A stretch of 64,000 nt of DNA, taken from an uncultured Psychroserpens sp. (lineage in GTDB: Bacteria; Bacteroidota; Bacteroidia; Flavobacteriales; Flavobacteriaceae). Both the position numbers and the translations under genes were made by a program. The stretch is from positions 31,754-95,753 of the forward strand of contig NZ_CANNDQ010000009.1 in NCBI RefSeq assembly GCF_947503375.1, read 5' to 3'. The first letter of the stretch is position 1; each line of letters begins with the position of its first letter. This document shows positions 63,788-64,000 of the stretch, one piece after another. Below the pieces are notes generated by a model. It saw only the letters and a list, made by a program, of their open reading frames with translations, searched no databases and was not told where the DNA came from.

Positions 63788-64000
63788 TCATCGATTTTCT
63801 TTTATAAATTCAGTTGGATTTAAATAACCATCAGTAACTTCAGAATATCCAGCTCCTATTGGCAATTCTAAATTATTTCTGATTTCCAAGTGTAAATGTG
63901 CAAGATACTGACCATCTACATTCCCAATTGTTCCGATTTTCGTTCCTTTCTTAATCCACTGCTTTTCTTTTACTAGAATTGTATCGCAATGTGCATATAA
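63788..64000 (-). CDS. M23 (LytM) family metallopeptidase, C-terminal part
   Basis: The last 70 residues of a peptidoglycan endopeptidase-type protein, cut by the right edge. YAHCDTILVKEKQWIKKGTK and the zinc-binding motif LAHLHLEIR (HxH) followed by NPTEFIKENR are typical of M23 domains. The stop is about 10 bases after box GTTAGGT of site 16, so this is the next cassette gene. Whether the whole protein is active cannot be judged. Confidence 0.8.
   Translation of the reverse strand, partial: LYAHCDTILVKEKQWIKKGTKIGTIGNVDGQYLAHLHLEIRNNLELPIGAGYSEVTDGYLNPTEFIKENR

Larger units (their letters stand above)
43301..64000 (-). other. Integron-like gene cassette array (putative)
   Basis: From about 43.3 kb to the right edge, one- or two-gene units alternate with imperfect palindromes that share the arms CAACGTGTTCGTGTATGG and CTATACACGTTGTT. 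All genes except the pair at 55673-58440 are on the minus strand. The short boxes flanking each gene are inverted copies of each other with a sequence particular to that gene, exact over 9-10 bp for seven units. This fits the attC/cassette rule. No integrase, attI or cassette promoter is visible. The array continues past the right edge. Confidence 0.6.

Overview
The window is low-GC DNA from a member of the Bacteroidota, most likely a marine Flavobacteriaceae. The evidence is the gene order (LptF/G - LolA - FtsK - DgkA - Tpx; OmpA - GT2 - HSDR_N - HolA), the many lipoproteins with SC-type lipoboxes, DUF2911-TPR and DUF6090 proteins, several likely TTG starts, and TAnnTTTG-like promoter boxes. 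The genus cannot be resolved from this sequence alone.

Region 1 (1-43 kb) is ordinary chromosome. It holds envelope and cell-division genes (an LptF/G permease cut by the left edge, LolA, FtsK, diacylglycerol kinase, thiol peroxidase, PAP2 phosphatase), an ammonium transporter, pheT, a TlpA-like lipoprotein, recG, a PcrA/UvrD helicase, a threonylcarbamoyl-AMP synthase-family gene, an OmpA lipoprotein, a GT2 glycosyltransferase and holA. Between these are many secreted hydrolases: serine hydrolase, M28, M1, M20 and M16 peptidases, a BD-FAE-type esterase, a patatin phospholipase, a retropepsin-like protease beside a triple-CBM48 protein, and a peptide-N-glycosidase F homologue with all three catalytic acids conserved and two extra N-terminal domains.

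Region 2 (about 43.3-64 kb) is very different and is the most interesting part. Single genes or gene pairs, nearly all on the minus strand, alternate with about sixteen imperfect-palindrome repeats of roughly 85-330 bp. The repeat ends read CAACGTGTTCGTGTATGG on the left and CTATACACGTTGTT on the right. The bases just outside the arms are not complementary across a repeat. They are complementary across the gene between two repeats (for example GTTGGGCACA before and TGTGCCCAAC after the gene at 61952-62719). That is the rule for integron gene cassettes, where the first bases of a cassette pair with the start of its own attC site, and some of these boxes fit GTTRRRY/RYYYAAC. Stop and start codons sit only a few bases from the repeats. 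Cargo includes a class B1 metallo-beta-lactamase, a serine hydrolase with an AraC regulator, a small MscS channel, VOC, DUF1493, SmpA-like, DUF6090 and HEPN-like proteins, and many unknowns.

Three almost identical 349-bp composite elements without ORFs (49.6, 51.2 and 53.5 kb) sit exactly between the CAAC box and the GTG of a site, as expected of cassettes without genes inserted at the recombination point. Sites are degenerate on the left (43-48 kb) and crisp on the right (58-64 kb), so a platform or integrase, if one exists, is more likely beyond the right edge. No integrase is visible in the window. I therefore call this an integron-like cassette array of unproven mechanism.
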